From assembly GCF_017873415.1 (NCBI RefSeq), contig NZ_JAGGKD010000004.1, forward strand, positions 124,001 to 188,000: DNA of 64,000 bases, given 5' to 3'. This document shows positions 8,194-16,298 of this stretch, piece by piece; position 1 is the stretch's first letter, and every line of letters starts with the position of its first letter. A model generated the notes under the pieces. It worked only from the letters and a program-made list of their open reading frames with translations. It was not told the DNA's origin and searched no databases. Both the position numbers and the translations under genes were made by a program. Source of the stretch: Methanolobus bombayensis (GTDB taxonomy: Archaea > Halobacteriota > Methanosarcinia > Methanosarcinales > Methanosarcinaceae).

Positions 8194-8429
8194 CTTTGCA
8201 TTAATACTAAATATCTTATGAATTGTGATTATAAATATATTAGTAGGTACATCTTATATATTTGCAATATATTTTTTATCACTTTTTGAATTTAAATAGA
8301 TAATGAGTTAAAACCTAGTCGTAAATAATAAATACTATGATACGGAATTAGATTTCCTAATCAGCGCAAATATAATGTTGATAAAGATTTGCAACTAGAA
8401 TTAGAAATGTCCTGAACAGGAGGCTATTG

Positions 8430-8870
8430 ATGAGACTTCAACTTATGGAGAAGAGATCGAGATTTGATGATTTTGAAAAGGAATACAGTGACTCCAAAGC
8501 ATACCTTCGCAGGGCAAAATTATTCCTTAAACAGGGACAGGACCATAGTGTGGTCTTCAATGTGGCTTCACTGGCCCTGGAGCGTTATCTTGTGGCTCTG
8601 TGCTATCTTTATGATATGGAACCCTACAATCACAACTATACATGTTTGATGGATACTGTTGAAATGTTCATGCAAGTACCGGAAGAGCTCAATAAGGAAA
8701 TAAGGTCACTTGATGAGATATTCGATATCTGCTCCCTTGATGATTATTTCCATGGCGATCCTGAGGTTTCTGATATGGAACGTATACTTTCAATGTGTGA
8801 AGAAGTAGAAGGACTTTTTGATCAAGGGAAAATCAGGTCTTTCAAGAAATCTTTGCTGGAAGATAATTGA
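8430..8870 (+). CDS. HEPN-like helical protein
   Basis: 146 residues, all helical. The segment AKLFLKQGQDHSVVFNVASL, then ALERYLVALCYLYDMEP and a following HNY, resembles HEPN proteins, in which an alpha-helical bundle packs with an aligned His motif. No catalytic RxxxxH motif is obvious, so it may be a non-nuclease HEPN. AGGAGG at 8418-8423 favours ATG at 8430 over the in-frame TTG at 8427. The gene stands alone, divergent from the repeat protein at 6922-8193 across a 236-base AT-rich gap that holds promoters but no other gene. A partial hairpin follows the stop (8873-8891). Confidence 0.6.
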   Translation: MRLQLMEKRSRFDDFEKEYSDSKAYLRRAKLFLKQGQDHSVVFNVASLALERYLVALCYLYDMEPYNHNYTCLMDTVEMFMQVPEELNKEIRSLDEIFDICSLDDYFHGDPEVSDMERILSMCEEVEGLFDQGKIRSFKKSLLEDN

Positions 8871-8928
8871 TTCCGGAATTCTAAATTCTGGTTAATAGGC
8901 TTTGACTTGAAAGAAATGTTTGCTAGTA

Positions 8929-9033
8929 AGTTATTTATAAGAGGTGCTCTAAGAAAAGGTCGTTATGTTTGATTGTACATAACACTCCAACATTGCTACT
9001 TTGAATGATGTTATACTCAAAAGAGTATAACAT
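8929..9033 (+). promoter_or_regulatory. Molybdate/tungstate transporter promoter with two inverted repeats
   Basis: TTATTTATAA at 8931-8940 is a likely TATA box. GTTATGT (8962-8968) and ACATAAC (8977-8983) form an inverted repeat placed over the expected transcription start. A second, perfect repeat has 11-base arms: ATGTTATACTC (8008+1000, that is 9008-9018), loop AAAA, GAGTATAACAT (9023-9033). Both share GTTAT/ATAAC half sites, as expected for a dimeric repressor of the ModE or tungstate-sensing kind. The second could instead act as an mRNA hairpin before the ribosome binding site. Confidence 0.6.
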
Positions 9034-9067
9034 ACATTCTGGTACTTACTTTAATGGAGAGGATTGG

Positions 9068-9925
9068 ATGGTTAACAAAAAAAATGCTATAGTATTCTCG
9101 TTATTGATTTCCTGTGTTCTGTTCCTGGGTTGCATCGATTCAACAAGTGATTCCATAAGTGCGCAGGATACAATGGTTTCCGATTCAGGCGGTTTAGATG
9201 AACAACCAAGCGAAGAACCACTTCTGGTATACTGCGGTGCCGGAATGCGAAAGCCAATGGACGAAATTGGAGTTCTTTTCGAAGAGGAATATGGCGTTCC
9301 TGTACAGTACAACTATGCCGGTTCCAATACACTCCTGACCCAGATGGAACTCACAGGTGAAGGTGACGTCTACATGCCAGGTGCTACCTACTACTTTGAA
9401 GTAGCAGCCGAAAAGGGATTTGTCGATAATATCAGCAAGGTTGCATATCACGTTCCAGTAATTATTACTCCTGTGGATAACCCGGAGAATATCGATAGTC
9501 TTGATGACCTTGCAAACGATGATGTAAGTATTGTTCTGGGAGATCCACAAGCAGCGGCTATTGGTGTACTTTGTGAAAAGATGCTCACCAAGAAAAGCAT
9601 ATACAATCAAACCGAAGAGAACGTTGTTGCAAAAGGCGCAACAGTCAATGAGCTAGTTACTTACATCACACTCGGTCAGGCAGATGCTTCGATAGTATGG
9701 GAAGATCTTGCAAGGGAAAACGAAGATGTGAATATTGTGGAGATTGCAGAATACGATAATATCATAAAGATAGTTCCGATAGCAACTCTCACAACATCTG
9801 AAAATTCGGAAATGGCCGCTGAATTTGTAGACTTTGTGGTTTCAGATGAAGGTCGCACTGTCTTTGAGGAATATGGATTCACACTTTATCCTGATGAGAA
9901 GTATGCCTATTTAGAAGCGAACTGA
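9068..9925 (+). CDS. Molybdate/tungstate ABC transporter substrate-binding lipoprotein
   Basis: 285 residues from ATG 9068, which has GGAGAGGA just upstream; an upstream in-frame ATG at 9005 is unlikely because it would put the inverted repeat inside the gene. The N-terminus is a lipoprotein signal with cysteine 22 (VLFLGC). The mature part is a ModA/WtpA-type binding protein: LLVYCGAGMRKPMDEIG opens the first lobe, YNYAGSNTLLTQME follows, and AADASIVWED-like GQADASIVWED lies in the second lobe. It should bind molybdate or tungstate outside the membrane and deliver it to the permease at 10006-10794. These metals are needed for formylmethanofuran dehydrogenase in methanogens. Which of the two is bound cannot be told from sequence. 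Confidence 0.88.
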   Translation: MVNKKNAIVFSLLISCVLFLGCIDSTSDSISAQDTMVSDSGGLDEQPSEEPLLVYCGAGMRKPMDEIGVLFEEEYGVPVQYNYAGSNTLLTQMELTGEGDVYMPGATYYFEVAAEKGFVDNISKVAYHVPVIITPVDNPENIDSLDDLANDDVSIVLGDPQAAAIGVLCEKMLTKKSIYNQTEENVVAKGATVNELVTYITLGQADASIVWEDLARENEDVNIVEIAEYDNIIKIVPIATLTTSENSEMAAEFVDFVVSDEGRTVFEEYGFTLYPDEKYAYLEAN

Positions 9926-10005
9926 CTCTGATGGAATAATGAAAAAATCACAAATTTCAAAAAAACAAAAACATTAAAATCACTAAAAACAAAGCAGGTG
10001 AGTCA

Positions 10006-10794
10006 ATGCAAAGAAACGGATTCAAGTACGCAAATCTTTTTCTGATGTTCCTGCTTACTCTTTTTATTTTCAGTCTGATATTTCAGATTATCACTCACAC
10101 AGATCCGGTAAGTCTTAGCACAAACATAATTTCTCCGGAGATACAATTTGCAATTCGTCTCAGCTTGCTGACATCTGTAATTTCAACCTTTATGTGTATT
10201 TTAGTCGCTGTTCCGGTTTCATATTCACTTGCAAGATATGATTTTCATGGAAAGGCAATTATCAACACAGTTCTTGATCTTCCAATGGCATTACCACCAA
10301 TAGTTGCAGGACTTGGATTGCTACTTATATTCGGTACGACCAGTGTTGGAAGTTTTCTGGCAGATGCAGGTCTTAAGTTCGTATTCACAGTTCCCGGGAT
10401 AATCATGGCGCAGTTTGCAGTGAATATCTCCCTGATGCTCAGGATCATGCGTTCAACCTTTGAAAGCATAAACCCAAGGTACGAGCATGTGGCACAGACA
10501 CTTGGTTGCACACCTTTCCATGCCTTTATCAGGACAACTCTTCCTCTTTCAAAGAATGGGATGATTGCCGGCTCGGTTATAACCTGGTCAAGAGGGATGG
10601 GAGAGTTCGGTGCAGTGTTGATGCTTGCAGGAGCTACAAGAATGAAGACAGAAACATTGCCAATTGCTCTTTACCTGAATATGTCTTCAGGTGAACTTGA
10701 CCTTGCAATTGCGGCTGCCACCATATTGATACTTATTTCAGGGATCACACTCTATCTATTCGAACGCAAGGGAGGAGTGGCAAAACTCTATTAG
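10006..10794 (+). CDS. Molybdate/tungstate ABC transporter permease (ModB/WtpB-like)
   Basis: 262 residues with about six transmembrane helices. The cytoplasmic coupling loop is clear: HVAQTLGCTPFHAFIRTTLP followed by the conserved MGEFGAVLML. DLPMALPPIVAGLGLL is typical of ModB/CysT-like permeases. The start is ATG with GCAGGTGAG upstream. It lies 80 bases after the binding protein and 29 before the ATPase, forming one operon. The gene is of normal length and intact. Confidence 0.9.
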   Translation: MQRNGFKYANLFLMFLLTLFIFSLIFQIITHTDPVSLSTNIISPEIQFAIRLSLLTSVISTFMCILVAVPVSYSLARYDFHGKAIINTVLDLPMALPPIVAGLGLLLIFGTTSVGSFLADAGLKFVFTVPGIIMAQFAVNISLMLRIMRSTFESINPRYEHVAQTLGCTPFHAFIRTTLPLSKNGMIAGSVITWSRGMGEFGAVLMLAGATRMKTETLPIALYLNMSSGELDLAIAAATILILISGITLYLFERKGGVAKLY

Positions 10795-10823
10795 GCAATG
10801 TATTCAATGGAGTTTGCTGAACA

Positions 10824-11873
10824 GTGAATATGATAGAAGTAAGTGATCTTTCAATTGAGCTCGGTGAGTTTGAGCTTGAAAGCATAAACCTGTGTGTAAA
10901 AGAAGGGGAGTATTTCTGCATACTTGGCCCCACAGGTTCCGGTAAGACGATACTTCTGGAATCGATTGCAGGTATATACAAGCCGGATCTGGGTTCTATA
11001 ATGATCAACAATCATGATGTGACTGAGCTTCTTCCAAAAGACAGGAACATCAGTGTTGTCTATCAGGATTTCATGCTTTTTCCCAACATGAACATTCGGG
11101 ATAATATAGGATTCGGGCTTAAGTATAAGGGTTTTGAGAAATTGGAAATTGCGGATAAGGTTGAAAGAACGGCAGAACTTCTGGGAATAGCTCATCTGCT
11201 TGACCGTCATTCATCAACATTGAGTGGCGGGGAAAAGCAAAGAACTGCAATTGCACGGGCAATAATCACAGAACCTGACCTTCTCTTACTGGATGAGCCG
11301 CTGTCTGCTCTTGATTCAGGAACAAAGAGTCGTCTGAGGCAGGAGCTCCTGAGAGTACACCAATTAAAGAAAACAACCACTATCCATGTAACTCATAGTT
11401 TTGAAGAGGCCTTCGCCCTTGCTGACAGAATAGCCATCATGCATGGCGGTAAAATTCATCAGATCGGTACGCCAGATGAAGTTTTCAGGAAGCCGAATTC
11501 AGCTTTTGTTGCTGATTTTGTAGGTGTTGAGAATCTTTTCCATGGAACATCAGTTATCAGGGATAATCTGTCAGAGATATGGGCTAACGGACTAACCATA
11601 ATTTCAAGCACGCTGAAATCAGGGAATGTCAGTGTTTCTATCAGGCCGGAGGATATTCTGATATCAAAAGATCCGATTGATTCAAGTGCCCAGAATTCAT
11701 TCAGCGGTGTTCTTACTGAAATTACCAGAATGAAGTCAACTGTTAATCTGGTTATTGATTCGGGAATACCTTTCAGGGTAGTGCTTACAAAAAGAGCCTA
11801 TGATGATATGGGTCTTTATGTTGGTTCCTGGGTCTATCTGACCTTCAAGGCTTCAGCTACTCATATTATATGA
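10824..11873 (+). CDS. Molybdate/tungstate ABC transporter ATP-binding protein
   Basis: 349 residues. ABC ATPase domain: Walker A GPTGSGKT (35-42), Q-loop near VYQDFMLFP, signature LSGGEKQR (133-140), Walker B LLLLDEP (153-159) and switch His in HVTHSFEEA. The C-terminal 120 residues form a TOBE/MOP-like domain, present in ModC and WtpC and able to bind oxyanions. The start is GTG at 10824 or ATG at 10830; GGAG at 10809 gives little help. It is the last gene of the transporter operon. Confidence 0.9.
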   Translation: MNMIEVSDLSIELGEFELESINLCVKEGEYFCILGPTGSGKTILLESIAGIYKPDLGSIMINNHDVTELLPKDRNISVVYQDFMLFPNMNIRDNIGFGLKYKGFEKLEIADKVERTAELLGIAHLLDRHSSTLSGGEKQRTAIARAIITEPDLLLLDEPLSALDSGTKSRLRQELLRVHQLKKTTTIHVTHSFEEAFALADRIAIMHGGKIHQIGTPDEVFRKPNSAFVADFVGVENLFHGTSVIRDNLSEIWANGLTIISSTLKSGNVSVSIRPEDILISKDPIDSSAQNSFSGVLTEITRMKSTVNLVIDSGIPFRVVLTKRAYDDMGLYVGSWVYLTFKASATHII

Positions 11874-11935
11874 TAATAGAACACTGAAAATGGAAATATC
11901 AAAAAAGTCAGTGAAAAATAAAAAATGGAAGTTAC

Positions 11936-12343
11936 TTAGAGTAACTTCTTTCCGGCGTCTTCTCCGCTCTTGCACTCGAAGACATCTGTAATTGTCATTT
12001 TCATGAGCAACTTTGCAGGGAAACGTTCACCTATTCCTTTTACGATCTTGCGCATTGCCTCATATTCTTCTCCGCTGTCAATGACTTCAATGTCACCTTT
12101 TATCTGGAAGCATCCTTTGATCTCCGGTCCCCACACATAGATAGCACCCTTTGGATTTTCCATGATGTTCTCTTTTGTCTTGAGGAAATAGTTGTCCACG
12201 ATCCAGAGTGTTTCTGAATCTTCCTGAAGCATGCACATACCTATTGGAATTACATTTGGAACACCATCTTTTGATGCTGTTGCAAATGGGAAGATCTTCA
12301 TCTTTGCAAATTCTTCTTTCATTGCATCTGTTAATTTTACCAT
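11936..12343 (-). CDS. Pyridoxamine 5'-phosphate oxidase-family FMN protein
   Basis: 135 residues forming a split-barrel flavin-binding fold: MKIFPFATASKDGVPNVIPI, then LWIVDNYFLKTKENI and NPKGAIYVWGPEIKGC. Proteins of this family in methanogens are short single-domain FMN or F420 binders; the true substrate is unknown and real pyridoxamine phosphate oxidase activity is unlikely. The ATG is preceded by AGAGGT at a normal distance. It is convergent with the transporter operon and single. The 241-base gap after its start (12344-12584) holds its promoter and nothing else that I can support. Confidence 0.8.
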   Translation of the reverse strand: MVKLTDAMKEEFAKMKIFPFATASKDGVPNVIPIGMCMLQEDSETLWIVDNYFLKTKENIMENPKGAIYVWGPEIKGCFQIKGDIEVIDSGEEYEAMRKIVKGIGERFPAKLLMKMTITDVFECKSGEDAGKKLL

Positions 12344-12584
12344 TGCTAATACCTCTGCATTTCAAAATAAAAAGTATAGTAATTGTACTCTTTAATCAAG
12401 CTTAAGCTTTTTCATTAGTGATGTGGTGAAAGATGGAGGAATTGGTGTATTGGGTATTTTATTCTGAATTGAGGAATATGTAGTTCTGAAAAAGGGGACA
12501 GGAGTACGTTTAAGAAAAGGATTTAATAAGAGAAGGGAAGACGCTGAATCATGGATATAGGACTGTTAGGGTGTTGGTAGAAAA

Positions 12585-14405
12585 TTATAGTGACAAGTCG
12601 GAATCAAAATCGATTTCATCCACTTTTTGAATTAATAAATCACAAATATAATTATACATTGGAAGAGGTTCGAATATATAGGGAACAAATCCATGCGAAA
12701 ATGTTAAAATTTTATATTTTTGTCCATCAATGATTGTGTTATCTTTCATTTCCCGTGCTTCTTTTAAGGACTTAAATGGATTCTCATCTTGTTCTTGTAG
12801 AAATACGTCGACAAGTTGTTCATCAATATTTTCATTTTGAAGATAATAACTAGTAACAGTAGGTCTGCTAGTAGAACTTTTTTTTCTATCAATTACTACA
12901 ATAAGTCGATCATAATTTTTAAATAAACGCATTGATTGAACTAACAATGGGAATAAATCTCCTAATATGGAGTTATAAATTTCAATAGACTGTTTATACA
13001 ATAGTTCTACATTTGTATGAATATCTTCTGCTGAATACGCATTCCAGATGTCATTATCCTTTTCCTTTAATCGTGAAAAGTCAGCGGGAGCATAAATTCT
13101 TTGAATTGTTTTTCTTTCAAGACCTCTAATGTAATCCACTATTCCATATAATCTTCTCATTGAATAGGTTCGATTAGTTACAAAAAACGGAACATCAGAA
13201 TACTGTTCCTCAGCAATTCTCGTTTTGACATTAGTTTCAATTTGCTGTAGAGCCTCGTTATTCAATTGACTAATTAACAAATCAATATCAATAACTGGGT
13301 TTGAACTCATATCTAAATCTATTTTCTTTGCAGATTCCTCGATAAAAAGAGGGAAATAACTTGACAAGCCAAAATTTATTTCATCAATTTCATACTCATC
13401 TTTTATTTCTAATCCTAAATATTTATGATATCTGTCCACGAAAGAGAAAAACAATTCTTCGGCTAAATACAAATGGTTTAAATCCAATGCTTTATTCCTA
13501 ATTAGCTCTTTTGTTTTCTTTATTACCAATTCATCTGCATATTCTTTTGGTCTTGAACGAATTGGGTTTTCAATACAAAGCATTGACATAGTAGAACTTA
13601 AACCATTTTCATCTAATTTATTTGCAAAATCAGCAGAGAATTTTCTAATTTGCAAATCATTTTTATTAATGTTTATTGGATACAATAGATAAATAATAGA
13701 ATGGTCCTCATAACCTTTGTAAGCAAGTCCTAATTTCCAGCAATTAGGATAATGTATTTTTTTAATGGTATTTAGATAGGTATCATATTGAAAATTCAGC
13801 CTATCCAAAAAAACATGTATATTCTTAAATTCTTCGTTCTCAGAATTTAATAACGGTTCTGAATTTGCAACAAGCAATTCATGAGTTCTTTGAAGATCAT
13901 TATAATCACTTACTCTCTTCTGATAATCTTTTATTATTTCTATCCATTTTGTCAAATATTCATGATTTCCTTCTATAATTATATTTTCTTTAGGAATGTT
14001 TATATTTATGGATTTGGCTTCAATTGAAGGAGTCAATTGACGAAGAAAATCTAGATCAATCCATTTCCAATAAGCAAGATTGTTAGTTGTATCAACTACA
14101 ATCAAAAAAACAGGCAGTATGCTATTTTCACAATATGAAAGAAATTTTAAATCACATTGATATTTAGGATTATCTAAGTTTCTTTCTGATAATTTTTTCA
14201 TTTGAACTTCTATTTTGCCAAAAGGTACTTGATTGTCATTTGTTATTTCTAAGTAGCCATCATAATTTGGAACTTTGTCCATTTCATTAAGATAAACTTT
14301 TACATATTTAGTGGGTATAATGGCTCTAAAAATAGCATTTGCTTCCATTTCCGAAGTACTAGTTAGTGGGTAAGCAGCAGGATCACAATCAATTATTTTT
14401 CCCAT
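12585..14405 (-). CDS. DUF4365-like nuclease-domain protein, accessory gene
   Basis: 606 residues. The N-terminal 150 residues resemble DUF4365: DGYLEI around Asp 49, then IEVQMKK with Glu 66, Gln 68 and Lys 70, which can form a PD-(D/E)xK-type nuclease centre, and later YCENSILPVFLIVVD and AYWKWID. The remaining 450 residues are alpha/beta and unrecognised. The gene is visibly richer in A+T than its neighbours, stands alone, and has no Shine-Dalgarno before its ATG. These traits suggest recent transfer and a possible defence or DNA-processing role. A TATA-like CTATAAAAAATAG lies about 35-45 bases upstream of the start on the coding strand. The flanking gaps show no integrase, tRNA or repeats. 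Confidence 0.7.
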   Translation of the reverse strand: MGKIIDCDPAAYPLTSTSEMEANAIFRAIIPTKYVKVYLNEMDKVPNYDGYLEITNDNQVPFGKIEVQMKKLSERNLDNPKYQCDLKFLSYCENSILPVFLIVVDTTNNLAYWKWIDLDFLRQLTPSIEAKSININIPKENIIIEGNHEYLTKWIEIIKDYQKRVSDYNDLQRTHELLVANSEPLLNSENEEFKNIHVFLDRLNFQYDTYLNTIKKIHYPNCWKLGLAYKGYEDHSIIYLLYPININKNDLQIRKFSADFANKLDENGLSSTMSMLCIENPIRSRPKEYADELVIKKTKELIRNKALDLNHLYLAEELFFSFVDRYHKYLGLEIKDEYEIDEINFGLSSYFPLFIEESAKKIDLDMSSNPVIDIDLLISQLNNEALQQIETNVKTRIAEEQYSDVPFFVTNRTYSMRRLYGIVDYIRGLERKTIQRIYAPADFSRLKEKDNDIWNAYSAEDIHTNVELLYKQSIEIYNSILGDLFPLLVQSMRLFKNYDRLIVVIDRKKSSTSRPTVTSYYLQNENIDEQLVDVFLQEQDENPFKSLKEAREMKDNTIIDGQKYKILTFSHGFVPYIFEPLPMYNYICDLLIQKVDEIDFDSDLSL

Positions 14406-14612
14406 TTGCTTAAACGTGAGCTTTTATTCAGTTTATAGTTTTCTATTTTTTATAGTTTGTTTTGGAAATGAATGCATACTAGAATGTCAAAAAATATTAA
14501 AATCTCTATTATAGTCTATAGATTATTTAATAAAATAGTTGCCAATTAGAGTTGTATATCGAATCAACTCATTTCTGGCATCCAGATTAAAACCAAATCA
14601 GTAATATAAACT

Positions 14613-15206
14613 TCAAAACAGCTTATCCAAAAAATACTGGTGAACCCTCAGATCCTCAGTAAGCTCAGGATGGAATGCCATTGCCAGAACATTTCCTTGC
14701 TCAGCAGCCACGATCATATCGTCGATTTCAGCAAGGACTTTTACGTCTTCTCCTGCTTCAACGATTCCCGGTGCTCTGATGAACACTGCATTGTATGGTG
14801 TTTCGAGGAACGGGAGTTCAAGTTCGTATTCAAAGGAATCACGCTGTCTTCCGAAGGCATTTCGGTTGACTCTGGTGTCCATGAGTCCTAAAAGGTGCTG
14901 GTGTGTTTTGGCTACCTGCTCGTCTCCGGCAGTTGCCAGAAGAATAAGGCCGGCACAGGTTCCCATGATTGGTTTGCCTGCTGCGTTCATGTCTTTTATC
15001 TCATCGGCGATACCTTCACGAATCAGGAGTTTTCCAAGGGTTGTGCTTTCTCCGCCCGGAAGTACAAGTGCATCACATTCAGGAACGATTCCCCTGTGTT
15101 TAATGGTAACAACTTCACATTTCTCTCCACGCTGCTTTAACGCTTTTTCAAGAGCATCGACGTGTTCGGAAACATCTCCCTGAATAGCAATAACACCTAA
15201 TTTCAT
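14613..15206 (-). CDS. pdxT: PdxT, glutaminase subunit of pyridoxal phosphate synthase
   Basis: 197 residues, full length for the family. It hydrolyses glutamine and passes ammonia to PdxS for pyridoxal 5'-phosphate synthesis. Class I amidotransferase features: LPGGESTTLGKLL, the nucleophile Cys in GTCAGLILLA, and the His/Glu pair in AFHPELT near the C-terminus. It lies 92 bases downstream of pdxS on the same strand, and the two products form one complex. The ATG overlaps no other gene. The 207-base gap before 14405 contains nothing supported beyond AT-rich DNA. Confidence 0.97.
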   Translation of the reverse strand: MKLGVIAIQGDVSEHVDALEKALKQRGEKCEVVTIKHRGIVPECDALVLPGGESTTLGKLLIREGIADEIKDMNAAGKPIMGTCAGLILLATAGDEQVAKTHQHLLGLMDTRVNRNAFGRQRDSFEYELELPFLETPYNAVFIRAPGIVEAGEDVKVLAEIDDMIVAAEQGNVLAMAFHPELTEDLRVHQYFLDKLF

Positions 15207-15298
15207 ATGATCACGTTTTAGTTAGTATGTAAAGTTAGTAATGTAAGTAAAACAAATCAAAACAATAATAATTATAATAAATAGGAATTGGGATGGGA

Positions 15299-16195
15299 TT
15301 ACCATCCGCGGGTCTGAAGGATATCTCCTTCAGGAATAGAATCAACGCTGATACCTTTCATTCCTGCGCCAATACCCTTGGATACTTCTGCAAGCACCTG
15401 TGGGTTATCATAGTTGTTTACAGCTTCAACGATTGCCTTGGCCATCTTCTCAGGGTTCTCTGACTTAAAGATTCCTGAACCGACAAAAACACCGTCAGCA
15501 CCCATGCGCATCATAAGAGCTGCATCGGCAGGTGTTGCGACACCCCCTGCTGCAAAGTTCACAACAGGAATACGCTGCATCTCTGCAGTTTCAAGTACAA
15601 GCTCAATAGGTGCTTCGATCTCACGGGCAACTGCAATAAGTTCTTCCCTGGACTTGCCTTTAAGTGCACGGACCTCGCCCATGATCTGTTTCATGTGCTT
15701 GACAGCCTCACTGACATCTCCGGTTCCTGCTTCGCCCTTTGTACGGATCATTGCAGCACCTTCATTGATTCTGCGGAGTGCTTCACCAAGGTTTCTTGCA
15801 CCACACACGAAAGGAACAGTGAACTCTGTCTTATCAATGTGGTACTTGTGGTCTGCAGGTGTGAGTACTTCGGACTCGTCCACCATGTCAACTCCAAGAG
15901 CCTCAAGGATCTCAGCTTCCACAAAGTGGCCGATACGTGCTTTACCCATTACAGGGATAGTCACACTTTCAATGATCTCTGAAATGATCTTAGGGTCTGC
16001 CATCCTGGCAACTCCACCCTCTTTTCTGATGTCTGCAGGAACAGCCTGAAGTGCCATAACTGCAACAGCACCAGCTTCTTCAGCTATCTTTGCCTGCTCC
16101 GGGTTAACGACATCCATAATAACGCCGCCCTTCTGCATCTTTGCAAAGCCGCGCTTAATAAGCTCAGTACCGTGTCTTAATTTCTCAAGTTCCAT
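15299..16195 (-). CDS. pdxS: PdxS, pyridoxal 5'-phosphate synthase
   Basis: 298 residues. It makes pyridoxal 5'-phosphate from ribose 5-phosphate, glyceraldehyde 3-phosphate and ammonia from PdxT. Key lysines lie in [10 protein letters not shown] and in [10 protein letters not shown]; the phosphate loops [15 protein letters not shown] and GVFVGSGIF are present. The C-terminal tail after [10 protein letters not shown] is complete. The ATG at 16195 follows CAGGATG. With pdxT downstream, the deoxyxylulose-independent route to vitamin B6 is complete in this window. Confidence 0.98.
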   Translation of the reverse strand: MELEKLRHGTELIKRGFAKMQKGGVIMDVVNPEQAKIAEEAGAVAVMALQAVPADIRKEGGVARMADPKIISEIIESVTIPVMGKARIGHFVEAEILEALGVDMVDESEVLTPADHKYHIDKTEFTVPFVCGARNLGEALRRINEGAAMIRTKGEAGTGDVSEAVKHMKQIMGEVRALKGKSREELIAVAREIEAPIELVLETAEMQRIPVVNFAAGGVATPADAALMMRMGADGVFVGSGIFKSENPEKMAKAIVEAVNNYDNPQVLAEVSKGIGAGMKGISVDSIPEGDILQTRGW

Positions 16196-16298
16196 AATAT
16201 CATCCTGAATTAGTTAAATATAGTTATTGTTTAGTTCCTGATTTAATGCCTACCTGTTCAGCCTACTAGATATAGTTAATGCTTAAAAGCATTTACAT

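Noticed and set aside
9005-9067. Upstream start of the binding lipoprotein
   Set aside because: The palindrome at 9008-9033 would lie in the coding part, and the lipoprotein signal begins correctly only from ATG 9068.
12430-12580. Possible transposase remnant (GGGGACAGGAGTACG stretch)
   Set aside because: The similarity to ends of IS200-type genes is only a vague impression, with no frame, terminal repeat or target duplication.
14779-16049. Plus-strand frames opposite pdxT and pdxS
   Set aside because: They are shadows of highly conserved genes and carry no recognisable motif.
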